In this document: one piece after another, positions 26,581 through 35,220 of the stretch
Numbering within the stretch: position 1 is the first letter of the stretch
Layout: every line of letters begins with the position of its first letter
Assembly: GCF_017377795.1 (NCBI RefSeq)
Contig: NZ_JAFRDR010000001.1
Coordinates: forward strand, 248,001 to 312,000
DNA: 64,000 nucleotides
Direction of reading: 5' to 3'
Origin: Williamsia soli
Lineage (GTDB): Bacteria; Actinomycetota; Actinomycetes; Mycobacteriales; Mycobacteriaceae
Notes under the pieces: generated by a model
Databases searched by the model: none
Told to the model about the DNA's origin: nothing
The model's input: only the letters and a program-made list of their open reading frames with translations
Made by a program: the position numbers and the translations under genes

Positions 26581-27434
26581 CACGCATTCCTCTCGAAGTG
26601 TGCTGCGGCCCAGACATCCTCAGAGTTGAGGGCCGCACGCTGATATTCCGGGTCGGTGTCGGGTAGATCGGCGAGCAGGGTCTCGAGATCGCCGGGTGCC
26701 CGCCACGCGAGGACCTCCACCGGACCCACATCGAACCCGGGCGAGGGGTCCAGCGGATGCGCGGTGTTGACGATCGCGACCGTGCACGGCAGATGGAGCA
26801 ACAGGTCCACGTGCTTGTCCAACCCCGCCGAACCCTTCGAGGTCAGGGACCCGTCGGACTCGACCACGACGCCGTGGAAGAACGACAGCGACGGAGCGAC
26901 ATCGGTGGCGCGCAGGCCGTGTTTCGCGGCGGCGAGCAGGAACAGCTCCCGGCCGGCAGGTGTCTGCGAGTAGACCTCACCAGCACCGTATTTCGCGGTG
27001 TTGCCGGCCAGCGTGCTGGTGCCGCAGAGCGCGTCGTGATGGCCGGAGTCATCGTCGACGATGGTGGCCAGGACCCGACCTTGATCGCTGAGCAGGGGAT
27101 GGCCGGCGCCGAGGTATGCCTGCCAGGGAACCTTCACGGTGTCGGCGACATTGAGCCGTTCCCACGGTGCGTCCGCGCGCCAGAGCAGCACGTTGGCGCA
27201 GCCGGTCCCGGCGATATCGCGAAGCCGGAGCCTGGTGCCGCGGGCGAGCACCTTGCTCGTGTAACGCCCACCGGGCACCGTCTCGGCCCACGTCATGTCC
27301 TGCGCGACAACACCGTCGGGCACGTGCGGCCAGGCCGACGCCGGTACGACGGGCATTGTGTCGGTGATGGTGGCGGCTTGGGCTCGAGCGTGCTCACGGG
27401 CTCCTGCGGTGGTTCCGGTGGACGTCATCGTCAT
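26580..27434 (-). CDS. DUF1989 protein UAAP1 (carboxyguanidine deiminase subunit)
   Basis: 284 residues. DUF1989 protein of the 'urea amidolyase-associated 1' type: WAETVPGGRYTSKVLARG near 50, LRLRDIAGTGCANVLLW, and NTAHPLDPSPGF near the end. Expected to pair with the following protein as carboxyguanidine deiminase in the cytosol. The long N terminus rich in Thr and Ala is probably flexible. It is followed by UAAP2 with a 1-base-type overlap (ATGA) and preceded by the permease with 31 bases between them. Confidence 0.87.
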   Translation of the reverse strand: MTMTSTGTTAGAREHARAQAATITDTMPVVPASAWPHVPDGVVAQDMTWAETVPGGRYTSKVLARGTRLRLRDIAGTGCANVLLWRADAPWERLNVADTVKVPWQAYLGAGHPLLSDQGRVLATIVDDDSGHHDALCGTSTLAGNTAKYGAGEVYSQTPAGRELFLLAAAKHGLRATDVAPSLSFFHGVVVESDGSLTSKGSAGLDKHVDLLLHLPCTVAIVNTAHPLDPSPGFDVGPVEVLAWRAPGDLETLLADLPDTDPEYQRAALNSEDVWAAAHFERNA

Positions 27435-27465
27435 GTCCGGGTTGTCCTTTCGAAATCGGGGGTGG

Positions 27466-29034
27466 CTATTTGTCGTCTGCTGCCGGCGTGAACACCTTCA
27501 CGGGCATCGGGTGCTTCTTGCCGTGCGGGAAGCAAGCGATGCCGACGAGGATCGACGCCACGATGCAGATCGGGCCTGCCCACTTGAGGATGGGCATCTC
27601 GCCGGCGGGGTCGAAGATCTCCGCGCGTGGCCAGGCCAGGTTGACCACCATCAGCAGTCCGTACACAACCGCCAGGATGTTGAGCGGGATCCCGAAGCGG
27701 CCCAGAGTGAACAGCTTCTTGCCTTCGGCGTCCACAGCGCTGGTGGTGTTGCCGGGCCACCCCTTGAGCCGGCGCCAGAGCATCGGGCCGGTGACCGAGA
27801 GGTACGCGAGATAGATCAGGATGATGCAGACACTGGCGAGGGTCGCGAAGATCGCCGAGTTGCCGATGTTGACGACGAGGACGGCGATGCACAGCACACC
27901 GATCAGCACCGACGGTGCGATGGGGGTTCCGGTCCGCGCGTTCACGTGGCTCAGGAGTTTCGACGCCGGCAGCCGGTTGTCGCGGGCCATCGAGAACATC
28001 AGTCGTGAGCACGCGGTCTGAATCGCCAGGGTGCAGATGAAGATGGCGACGACCACGTCGCACAGCAGCACCTTGCCCCAGAAGGAACCGAGAACCGAGT
28101 CGAGGACGTAGGGCAGGCCCCCGACGGCCAGTTCCTCACCCAGGCTGGGTGCGGCCATGAGCGCGCCGAGCAGCATCAATCCGCCACCGATTGCCGAAAC
28201 GGTCAGTGCCAGGCGGATCGTGCGCGGTGCGACCCGACGAGGGTTCTTCGTCTCCTCTGCGAGTTCACCCGCCGATCCGAAGCCGACCATCACGTAGGCC
28301 GCCATCAGCCCGGAGACGATGAAGGCCCAGACGTAACCGGGCTGCTGACCGGGCAAGCCGGTGTCGAACACGACGTCGGGTCCGCGCTCGGCGTGGGTGA
28401 ACAGCGCCAGGATCACCGCGGTGACACCGACGATCTCGCAGGTGACGCCGATGTTGTTGATCCGGCTCATCCAGTTGACGCCGATGCAGTTGATGAAGGT
28501 GGTGACGACCAGCAGGATCGATCCGAGCAGGACTGCGTTGGCGGCACCACTGGTGCTGGTCAACGCCGCGTCGTCGCCGATGATCTGGAAGCCCTCCCAG
28601 ATCGAGGGCATGACCACCTGAAGTGCGATCGCGGCTGCGGACGCGGTGACGATCTGGGCGAGCATCATGAACCAGCCACCGAACCAGCCGATGACCTCAC
28701 CGCCCATGCGCCGCGACCACTGGTAGATCGCACCGGAGATCGGATAGCGCGCGGCGATCTCGGCGAAACAGAGGGCGACCAGGAACTGGCCGACGTAGAC
28801 GATCGGCCAGGTCCAGAAGAACGCCGGACCGCCGAACGAAAAGCCGAGACCGAAGAGCTGGAAGATCGTGGTCAGGATGGAGACGAACGAGAAACCCGCC
28901 GCAAACGACGCGAAGGTTCCCAACGAGCGGTGGAGCTGCTGGGTGTAGCCGAACACGGAGAGATCGTCGGCGTCCGGAGTTGGTCCGGCGCCGCTGCTCA
29001 CTGGTGCGGTGGGGGGTTGCGCGGTTGCGGTCAT
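27466..29034 (-). CDS. APC-family permease of the guanidine/allophanate operon
   Basis: 522 residues from the ATG at 29034, which follows AGGAAG; an upstream start at 29061 is less likely. About 12 membrane helices. APC-type signatures: helix 1 with FASFAAGFSFVSI, and GFGSAGELAEETKNPRRVAPR between helices 6 and 7, the usual conserved cytosolic loop. Amino-acid/polyamine/organocation transporters of this type often accompany DUF1989 and urea carboxylase genes. Uptake of guanidine or a guanidino or ureido compound is inferred. It is the first gene of the operon; its promoter overlaps TetR-style operators. Confidence 0.87.
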   Translation of the reverse strand: MTATAQPPTAPVSSGAGPTPDADDLSVFGYTQQLHRSLGTFASFAAGFSFVSILTTIFQLFGLGFSFGGPAFFWTWPIVYVGQFLVALCFAEIAARYPISGAIYQWSRRMGGEVIGWFGGWFMMLAQIVTASAAAIALQVVMPSIWEGFQIIGDDAALTSTSGAANAVLLGSILLVVTTFINCIGVNWMSRINNIGVTCEIVGVTAVILALFTHAERGPDVVFDTGLPGQQPGYVWAFIVSGLMAAYVMVGFGSAGELAEETKNPRRVAPRTIRLALTVSAIGGGLMLLGALMAAPSLGEELAVGGLPYVLDSVLGSFWGKVLLCDVVVAIFICTLAIQTACSRLMFSMARDNRLPASKLLSHVNARTGTPIAPSVLIGVLCIAVLVVNIGNSAIFATLASVCIILIYLAYLSVTGPMLWRRLKGWPGNTTSAVDAEGKKLFTLGRFGIPLNILAVVYGLLMVVNLAWPRAEIFDPAGEMPILKWAGPICIVASILVGIACFPHGKKHPMPVKVFTPAADDK

Positions 29035-29070
29035 GGGAGGTCTTCCTGCTAAGGGGCCCATGAGCCCTGG

Positions 29071-29090
29071 TATCTGTCAGGTGATAGATA
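29071..29090. promoter_or_regulatory. TetR operator candidate 1 (permease operon)
   Basis: TATCTGTCAGGTGATAGATA has arms of 9 bases (29071-29079, 29082-29090) with 8 of 9 pairs. Its core CTGTCAGGTGATAG is repeated 32 bases away at 29106-29119 at 12 of 14 positions, which is three helical turns. Confidence 0.65.
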
Positions 29091-29105
29091 ACCGCGTAGC
29101 CATTT

Positions 29106-29119
29106 CTGTCGAGTGACAG
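29106..29119. promoter_or_regulatory. TetR operator candidate 2 (permease operon)
   Basis: CTGTCGAGTGACAG, arms of 5 perfectly paired bases, a second copy of the operator centred at 29081. It lies in the gap between the permease operon and the divergent TetR gene. Confidence 0.6.
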
Positions 29120-29123
29120 GTTT

Positions 29124-29160
29124 GTTTCCGGCGCGGAAACGCGTGAAACAAATATGTTTC
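29124..29160. promoter_or_regulatory. Pair of GTTTC-type palindromes upstream of TetR gene
   Basis: GTTTCCGGCGCGGAAAC (29124-29140, 6-base arms) is followed by GAAACAAATATGTTTC (29145-29160, 6-base arms). They share the GTTTC half-site but differ from the CTGTC operators, so they may bind a second regulator or form the TetR gene's own promoter region. Confidence 0.5.
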
Positions 29161-29192
29161 CGAGAACGCACTCGGTGCAGGTCAGGGGCTCA

Positions 29193-29867
29193 ATGACCGG
29201 CGCGGACGCCATCAACAGGGCGTCGATGACAGTAAGGTCAGTACCTGTGACTCATGTTGCGGCAGGCCCAGGACGCCCTCGATTGGTGGAGCAACGACGT
29301 CGTGGTGCCACTGCTCGCGAGGAGATCAGGGACGCCGCTGCGGAGCTGTTCACCACACGTGGCTACGCGGGTACGTCCACCAGGATGATCGCCGAGGCCG
29401 TGGGGATCCGGCAGGCGTCGCTCTATCACCACTTCAAGACGAAAGACGACATCCTCGAGTCCCTGCTCAAGGACACCGTCGTGCTGCCGCTCGAGAAGGC
29501 GCGCGAGGTTGCGGCAGCCGACGGTCCGACGCTTGCCAGGCTGCAGGAGTTGGCGGGCTTCGACGCCGGGCAGCTCGCCGCGGCGCGCTGGAATCTCGGC
29601 GCGCTCTATCTACTCCCCGAACTGCGCACGGAGCGATTCGCCGAGTTCCGTCAGGCGCGCACCGACCTGGCCCGCATCTATGCGCAGCTGGCCGGCGAGG
29701 TCCTCGGTGATCAGTCGGACCCGCGCAGGCACGTTCCGTTCCGGCTCGTGGAATCGGTGATCAGCATGCGCTCCGACGAGATGGTGGGCGCACTCGGCGC
29801 CGATTCTCTCGGCGACCTCGTCGGGGTACTCGTCGAGAGCATCGCGCTCGTCCTCACCCGGAGGTGA
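29193..29867 (+). CDS. TetR-family regulator of the guanidine/allophanate operon
   Basis: About 224 residues from ATG 29193. An ATG at 29154 lies inside a palindrome with no ribosome site, and a GTG at 29247 is also possible, so the start is uncertain. HTH: TSTRMIAEAVGIRQASLYHHF, at about residues 60-80. The rest is a helical ligand-binding domain. It is divergent from the permease gene and two copies of a palindrome lie between them, so it probably represses the operon until a pathway compound binds. No guanidine riboswitch was recognised in the leader. Confidence 0.87.
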   Translation: MTGADAINRASMTVRSVPVTHVAAGPGRPRLVEQRRRGATAREEIRDAAAELFTTRGYAGTSTRMIAEAVGIRQASLYHHFKTKDDILESLLKDTVVLPLEKAREVAAADGPTLARLQELAGFDAGQLAAARWNLGALYLLPELRTERFAEFRQARTDLARIYAQLAGEVLGDQSDPRRHVPFRLVESVISMRSDEMVGALGADSLGDLVGVLVESIALVLTRR

Positions 29868-29895
29868 CGAACTGAGTTTGTGACAAGCAGGCGAG

Positions 29896-30555
29896 TCAGG
29901 CCTTCCACTCGGCGGTGCGTTCCCCGGTGGCCTCGGCCAGAGCTTCCCTGAGCTTCGCTGCGGTGAAATCCTTGCCGTACGAGGGAGTTCCGGGCTGCTG
30001 GCGCCACGACTCGGCGATGGTGCCAGCGTCCACGGGGTCGAATCCGAGCTCGTCGACAAGGGCCGAGACGATCTTCTTTCCGTCCTCGTCGTCGCCCGCG
30101 ATGGGCAGGGCGATGCGGCCCTCGGTGCCGGCCTCGGTGCCCTTCTCAAGCAGGTGCTTCCAGTAGATCCCGTTGAAGACCTTGTAGACGGGTGCGTCGA
30201 GAAGCTCTGATACCCAGGCGCTTTCGGGAGTCCCGTCCTCGATGGCGGCAATCTTGCCGTCGCGCTGTTGCGGGTAGTAATTGTTGGTCTCGATCACCGG
30301 TGCACCGGGCTTGCGGGCCGACAGGATCCCCTTGGCCAGGTCCGGGGTGTTCTTCTGCGGAATGCTGACGATGACCAGGTCGGCATCCTCTGCGGCCTCT
30401 TTCGCCCAGACGGCCTGAGCGCCGGTTTCGGTGGCCAGGTCCGCGAGCGTCTGGGGATCGCGCGAATTGGCCACGCGCACTTCATGGCCCAATTGGGTCA
30501 GTCGACGCGTCAGTGTCCCGCCGATGAATCCTGCTCCGATGATTCCGATCTTCAC
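29896..30555 (-). CDS. NADPH-dependent F420 reductase-like protein
   Basis: 219 residues. N-terminal Rossmann fold with MKIGIIGAGFIGGTL and HEVRVANSRDP, where NSR after the second strand suits NADPH binding as in F420:NADP oxidoreductases. A second helical part follows. Members either pass hydride between F420H2 and NADP or have lost F420 binding; the sequence alone cannot decide. It is convergent with the TetR gene and upstream of nothing obvious. Confidence 0.82.
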   Translation of the reverse strand: MKIGIIGAGFIGGTLTRRLTQLGHEVRVANSRDPQTLADLATETGAQAVWAKEAAEDADLVIVSIPQKNTPDLAKGILSARKPGAPVIETNNYYPQQRDGKIAAIEDGTPESAWVSELLDAPVYKVFNGIYWKHLLEKGTEAGTEGRIALPIAGDDEDGKKIVSALVDELGFDPVDAGTIAESWRQQPGTPSYGKDFTAAKLREALAEATGERTAEWKA

Positions 30556-30643
30556 TCTGGTGACCCCTTACGTCGTGGAAAACACTCTGTTTCGGCCAAC
30601 TCGTGCGGCGGGGAGTTCATTCCCCGACCTCGGATGATCGAGG

Positions 30644-31315
30644 TCAGGGCAGCTCTTCGGGGCGGGCGTCGTGGACCAGCAAAGCGATCTGGACCCGGTT
30701 GTTGTACCCGAGCTTGTCGAGGATGTGGGAGATGTGGCTCTTGACCGTTGCCACCGAGACGAACAGTTCCTCGGCGATGGCAGAGTTGGAGCTGCCTTGG
30801 GCGACGGCAACCGCCACGCGCTGCTCACCCGGGGTGAGCTGATCGAACTGGGTGGCCGCCTTCGACTTCCGTTCACCGGGCTCGGTGAAGCGGACGATGA
30901 GTTTGCGGGTGATGGCCGGAGACAGGATCGGCTCGCCCGCCACGACCTTGCGCAACGCCGCGATGAGGTCGGCAGGCGGAGTGTCCTTGAGCAGAAAACC
31001 GCTCGCCCCGGCCTGCAGCGAGCGCAACACCAGATCGTCCGTGTCGAACGTGGTGAGCATGACCACATGCGGGGGATCGGGCAGGGCGCGAAGCATGTGC
31101 GTGGCGACGAGGCCGTTGACCTTGGGCATCCTGATGTCCATGAGGACCAGGTTGGCCCCGGTCTCGGCGACCTTCTCACGCACCGCCGAGCCATCGGACG
31201 CCTCACCCACGATGTCGATGTCAGGCTGGCCGGTCAGCATCGTGCGCAGCCCCGCGCGCACGAGCCACTCGTCGTCGACCAGTAGCAATCGGATATCTGC
31301 GGTCACCTCGGACAC
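30644..31315 (-). CDS. NarL/LuxR-type response regulator
   Basis: 223 residues, GTG start at 31315 that overlaps the kinase gene's end by 13 bases. Receiver domain 8-125 with acidic pocket VDDE (14-16), phosphoacceptor D60 in LMDIRMP, Thr in MLTTFD and Lys in FLLKDTPP. C-terminal LuxR HTH: LTPGEQRVAVAVAQG and ATVKSHISHILDKLG. It is the partner of the kinase encoded just upstream. The regulon is unknown; no target operator was identified. Confidence 0.93.
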   Translation of the reverse strand: MSEVTADIRLLLVDDEWLVRAGLRTMLTGQPDIDIVGEASDGSAVREKVAETGANLVLMDIRMPKVNGLVATHMLRALPDPPHVVMLTTFDTDDLVLRSLQAGASGFLLKDTPPADLIAALRKVVAGEPILSPAITRKLIVRFTEPGERKSKAATQFDQLTPGEQRVAVAVAQGSSNSAIAEELFVSVATVKSHISHILDKLGYNNRVQIALLVHDARPEELP

Positions 31316-32565
31316 TCGGTCTCCCAGGGCAGTCGCGCCGTCAACACGAAGTTTCGCTCCTTCACACCATGTTCCATCTCGCCGCCGGCGAGGGTGACAC
31401 GCTCTTGCAACCCGACCAGTCCCGAGCCGGTGCCCGGTATGGAGTTGTTCATGGCTGCGACAGGGTTGAGTGGCTGCCGGATGCAGATGGTCAGTCCTTG
31501 TCCCGGGGCGCCGCTGATGACCACGGTGATGGTCACCTCGCCCGCGTGCTTGCGCGCGTTGGTCAACCCCTCTTGCACGATTCGGTATGCAGCGCGACTG
31601 ATGACGCCGGGCACCTCGTCGAGGTCGTCGACTTCGATGGTGGCCCTGATCGGGCTGCCCGCGAGCTCTGTCTCGGCGAACAAGTCGTCGACGAATGCCA
31701 GTGTTCGCGTCGGGGAGGCGAGGTCGTCGGTCTCCTCCCGCAGCATGCCGATGACATCGCGCAGGTCGACGAGCATCTGGTGCACACCTGCCCGGATCAC
31801 CCCGGCGGCCCGGCGCACCTCGTCCTGAGAGGCGTCCTCGCGGAACTCGAGAGCACCGGCGTGCACCGACAACAGACTCATGCGATGGGCCAGCACATCG
31901 TGCATCTCGCGGGCCAGCCGTTCCCGTTCGGTGGCCCTGGCGGCAGCGATCCGCTCGCGCTGCTCCGATTCCACGTTGCGCGCCAGTTCGGCGAGCGAGA
32001 TCAGCAACTGGCGGCGATTGCGAACCATCGTTCCCCAGCCGACGGCCACCGCCGTGATGAGGATCGAGTACAGCAGCACCGCGTACCAGATGTCGGTCTG
32101 GGCGTCGGGGTAGAGGAAATAGATCGACATCGACGCGCAGATGCCGAGCGCACCGACCGATATGGAGTAACGAAGGGGCTTGTGCACGGCCAGGGAGAAC
32201 AAGGAAAGAAGTGCGGCACCACCGATGAATGACGCGACGCCGGAGAGGAGGGTCAGGATCAGGGCGATCGCCAGCGGCCAGCGACGCCGCCAGATCAGGG
32301 CTCCGCAGCCCAGGACCCCCACGACGATGTCGGTTGCCAGCAGGGGACCCCAGTTGCCGAAACGCTCCCAGACGCCGACGGTGCCGATCGCCAGGGACAG
32401 GACGATCATCAGGACGTCGATGGTGACGTCGCGGTTCGTGCGCCTGCCGGTCAGTGGGTGGGGGTCGGCCTCGAGGGTCTCCCGCACGGCGCCGGGCATC
32501 CAGGCGCGACGCGCGGACAGAGTCTCCCAGCCCGACGGCGGGCTCGGCACACCTGCGGAACTCAT
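31303..32565 (-). CDS. Sensor histidine kinase (HisKA_3, DesK/LiaS-like)
   Basis: 420 residues from the ATG at 32565; the frame is open to 32682 without a better start. About four or five membrane helices between residues 45 and 180 form a sensor with little extracellular sequence. The phosphorylation site is H222 in REMHDVLAHRMS, followed by the N-box in RIVQEGLTNARKHA and the glycine-rich GTGSGLVGLQERV. Lack of a large outer domain suggests sensing of membrane or cell-wall stress. Confidence 0.9.
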   Translation of the reverse strand: MSSAGVPSPPSGWETLSARRAWMPGAVRETLEADPHPLTGRRTNRDVTIDVLMIVLSLAIGTVGVWERFGNWGPLLATDIVVGVLGCGALIWRRRWPLAIALILTLLSGVASFIGGAALLSLFSLAVHKPLRYSISVGALGICASMSIYFLYPDAQTDIWYAVLLYSILITAVAVGWGTMVRNRRQLLISLAELARNVESEQRERIAAARATERERLAREMHDVLAHRMSLLSVHAGALEFREDASQDEVRRAAGVIRAGVHQMLVDLRDVIGMLREETDDLASPTRTLAFVDDLFAETELAGSPIRATIEVDDLDEVPGVISRAAYRIVQEGLTNARKHAGEVTITVVISGAPGQGLTICIRQPLNPVAAMNNSIPGTGSGLVGLQERVTLAGGEMEHGVKERNFVLTARLPWETECPR

Positions 32566-32699
32566 ACCCCGATGGTCCGTGACAAGAGGGCGTCGGGCAT
32601 CAGGCGAAAGTGTGAACTCTGACGTTCGATTACTTTCGACGGCCACTGCGGTCTGAAAGGGTGACAACACACACAGCACCAAGAATTGGAGTTATAGCC

Positions 32700-33104
32700 A
32701 TGTCCCGCATGATGTTCCTGAACACCACCGCCTCCGACATCCCCGCCACGCGGACGTTCTTCGCCGAGCTGGGCTTCGAGTTCAACGAGACCTTCAGCGA
32801 CGAGAACACACTGTGCCTGATCATCAACAATCAGACCTTCGCGATGTTGATGACCCCGGCGCGTTTCCAGGACTTCATCACCGGCGGCATCACGGACACG
32901 AGCAAGGAGCGCGAGGTCCTGATCGCGGTGTCGGCGGAGTCCCGCGAGGAAGTCGACGCGATCGCAGACAAGGCGCTCGAGATCGGTGGGTCGGCGTGGC
33001 AGGACGCTCAGGACCACGGCTTCATGTACGGCCGGAGCTTCCGCGACCTCGACGGTCACGTCTGGGAGGTCACCTGGATGGATCAGTCGGCCATCGCAGG
33101 CTGA
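32700..33104 (+). CDS. VOC-family (glyoxalase-like) protein
   Basis: 134 residues from ATG 32700, preceded by GGAG. Single-chain VOC fold: MMFLNTTASDIPATRTFF at the N terminus and FRDLDGHVWEVTWMD at the C terminus, the latter with a typical metal-site glutamate. Likely a dimeric metal enzyme or resistance-type binding protein of unknown substrate. Its last 22 bases overlap the end of the convergent sigma-factor gene. Confidence 0.85.
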   Translation: MSRMMFLNTTASDIPATRTFFAELGFEFNETFSDENTLCLIINNQTFAMLMTPARFQDFITGGITDTSKEREVLIAVSAESREEVDAIADKALEIGGSAWQDAQDHGFMYGRSFRDLDGHVWEVTWMDQSAIAG

Positions 33105-34117
33105 TCCGACTCGCCGGAGGCCGGCAAACTCGCGGTCGCGGGCAACCCGAACCGTGCGAAGTCGGCCTCCATGGTGTCAGAGAAGAACGCCACGACATGG
33201 GCCACGCCGTCTCCCGTGATGTCGAGGACCTGCAGCTGGAACGGCCGGTGCACCCCGTCGGGGTCGCGCATGTACAGACCGAACGCCGGCTGCCCGTTTG
33301 CTGTGGCCGGGAGCAGCAGCATGTCGTCGGCCTTCTCCGCCGGACAGTTGCCGCGGATGAGGCGTCCGATGGTCTCGGCGCCCTGGTACCAACCGGTGAA
33401 CGGCGGCATCTCCCAGATTGCCTTGTCGGTGAAGAGCTGCACGATCGCGTCGATGTCGTACGACTGAAACGCCTCCACCCACTTGTTCAGCAACTCTTTC
33501 TGGGCAGCGTCTTGCGGCTCCGACACCGTATCGCGTTCGGGAGCAATCTCTTTGAGCTGTGCCCGCGCACGCTGCAGCAGGCTGTTGACGGTGGCGGTGG
33601 TCAGGCCGAGGGTGTCGGCGACCTCGTTTGCTCGCCACTGCAACACATCTCGGAGGATGAGCACGGCGCGCTGGCGCTCGGGCAGATGTTGCAGGGCGGC
33701 GATGAACGCGAGGCGGATGGATTCACGGGATCCGACGATCGTCGCCGGGTCGGACGTCTCGGCGAGTGACTCGTCGGAGTCGGCGAACGGCTCGAGCCAC
33801 GGGACCTCGTGGTCTTGCAGGAGCGGTGCCTCGGGATCGTAGGAATCGCCGCCGAGGCCCGAGGGCAGCGGGCGACGCTGTTTGGACCCCAGCGCCGTCA
33901 GACAGGTGTTGGTCGCGATCTTGTACAGCCAGGTGCGGACCGAGGCGCGGCCGTCGAAACGTGAGTATCCGCGCCACGCGCGGATGTAGGTCTCCTGCAG
34001 CAGGTCTTCGGCATCGTGATGCGAGCCCATCATTCGGTAGCAGTGGGCCAGCAGTTCTCGACGGTACGGTTCGGTCACTTCCAGGAAGTCAGGATCGGCC
34101 GTTGCCTCGACAGTCAT
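33083..34117 (-). CDS. ECF sigma factor with SnoaL-like C-terminal domain (SigG-type)
   Basis: 344 residues from the ATG at 34117; an extra 10 codons upstream are possible. Sigma region 2 is seen as ELLAHCYRMMGSHHDAEDLLQ and region 4 as LPERQRAVLILRDVLQWRANEVADTLG. From about residue 205 a SnoaL-like domain follows (WVEAFQSYDIDAIVQLFTD), as in mycobacterial SigG and the sigma-70 group with fused NTF2-like domains, where the extra domain modulates activity in place of a classical anti-sigma factor. No anti-sigma gene is adjacent, which agrees with that model. Confidence 0.9.
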   Translation of the reverse strand: MTVEATADPDFLEVTEPYRRELLAHCYRMMGSHHDAEDLLQETYIRAWRGYSRFDGRASVRTWLYKIATNTCLTALGSKQRRPLPSGLGGDSYDPEAPLLQDHEVPWLEPFADSDESLAETSDPATIVGSRESIRLAFIAALQHLPERQRAVLILRDVLQWRANEVADTLGLTTATVNSLLQRARAQLKEIAPERDTVSEPQDAAQKELLNKWVEAFQSYDIDAIVQLFTDKAIWEMPPFTGWYQGAETIGRLIRGNCPAEKADDMLLLPATANGQPAFGLYMRDPDGVHRPFQLQVLDITGDGVAHVVAFFSDTMEADFARFGLPATASLPASGESDQPAMAD

Positions 34118-34343
34118 GGGGGACAGATTACGCCGGGGGTCGGACAACAGCGAGAGAAAATGTGGATGGGGGACTCAGCTCGTCCAGAATCCCTCCTGCA
34201 CGGCTGCGGCTTCGGGAGATCAACCGGACCATGCACAATCGAGGGGTGCTGACCTGCAGCGAAGGAGTACGACGGCGCGACGCAGGAATGGGACGTCAGC
34301 GAGTTCGGTCATCGCCTCATTTTGTCGTGATACAGGTTGAGGT

Positions 34344-35162
34344 GTGATTCGAGTCGGTACCTCGGGGTGGGTGTACCCGCCGTGGCGCAAGACCTTCTAT
34401 CCGGAGGGTCTCGCGCAGCGACGTGAGTTGGAGTTCCTCTCGCGAACTCTCAACTCGGTGGAGCTCAACGGGTCGTTCTATGCGCTGCAGAAACCGGCGA
34501 GCTACCTCAAGTGGGCCGAGCAGACGCCCGACGACTTCGTGTTCTCGGTGAAGGGGCCACGGTTCATCACCCACATGAAACGACTGGTCGGCGTCGAGGA
34601 GCCCCTCGCGACGTTCCTCGCCTCCGGTGTTCTCGCCCTCGGTCCGAAACTCGGCCCCATCCTGTGGCAGCTCCCGCCGAACCTGCCGTTCGACGCCGCC
34701 GCGCTGACGGACTTCGCGGAGATGCTCCCCCGGACGACTGCTGCGGCGGCGACCATGTCCGAGGGTCACAGCGACCACATCGCGGGACGGTCTTGGACGA
34801 CCACCGACGCAGATCGCCCGCTGCGGCATGCCCTCGAGGTCCGCCACCCGAGCTTCAAGGACTCGCAACTGCCAGAGTTGCTGCGAGAGATGGGTATTGC
34901 GCTGGTCCTCGCTGACTCGGCGGGCAAGTTCCCGGTCATCGACGAGGTGACCGCGGACTTCTTCTATGCGCGATTGCACGGCGACCAGGAGCTCTACACC
35001 AGCGGTTACACAGACGAGGCGCTCGACGCCTGGGCGGTCAGACTTCGTGAACGCGCGGACGGAGGCGACGTGTACGTCTACTTCGACAACGACGCGAAGG
35101 TCCGAGCGCCCTACGATGCGCGAGGACTGCTCGATCGACTCGATCCCGGCGGGCTCGGGTAG
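34344..35162 (+). CDS. DUF72-domain protein
   Basis: 272 residues, GTG start. DUF72 TIM-barrel protein: MIRVGTSGWVYPPWRKTFYP, TLNSVELNGSFYALQKP, FVFSVKGPRFITHMKRL and the terminal YVYFDNDAKVRAPYDA. Function of the family is unknown; the fold suggests a nuclease- or isomerase-like activity. About 225 bases separate it from the divergent sigma gene; in that gap no further gene or strong signal was recognised. Confidence 0.9.
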   Translation: MIRVGTSGWVYPPWRKTFYPEGLAQRRELEFLSRTLNSVELNGSFYALQKPASYLKWAEQTPDDFVFSVKGPRFITHMKRLVGVEEPLATFLASGVLALGPKLGPILWQLPPNLPFDAAALTDFAEMLPRTTAAAATMSEGHSDHIAGRSWTTTDADRPLRHALEVRHPSFKDSQLPELLREMGIALVLADSAGKFPVIDEVTADFFYARLHGDQELYTSGYTDEALDAWAVRLRERADGGDVYVYFDNDAKVRAPYDARGLLDRLDPGGLG

Positions 35163-35220
35163 CGTTGTTGCCTAGCGCTCAACCAGTGACGGCGCCCACC
35201 GGACGACTGGGGTGCCATCG

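Noticed and set aside
29154-29192. ATG at 29154 as start of the TetR gene
   Set aside because: It lies in a palindrome, has no ribosome site, and the extra 13 residues have no family similarity.
29035-29192. Guanidine riboswitch before the permease gene
   Set aside because: The leader holds short palindromes typical of protein operators; none of the conserved guanidine riboswitch segments I know was seen.
35212-35220. GTG at 35212 as start of the BrkB-like gene
   Set aside because: Possible, but the ATG 9 bases later has better placed GGGG upstream; the choice changes only three residues.
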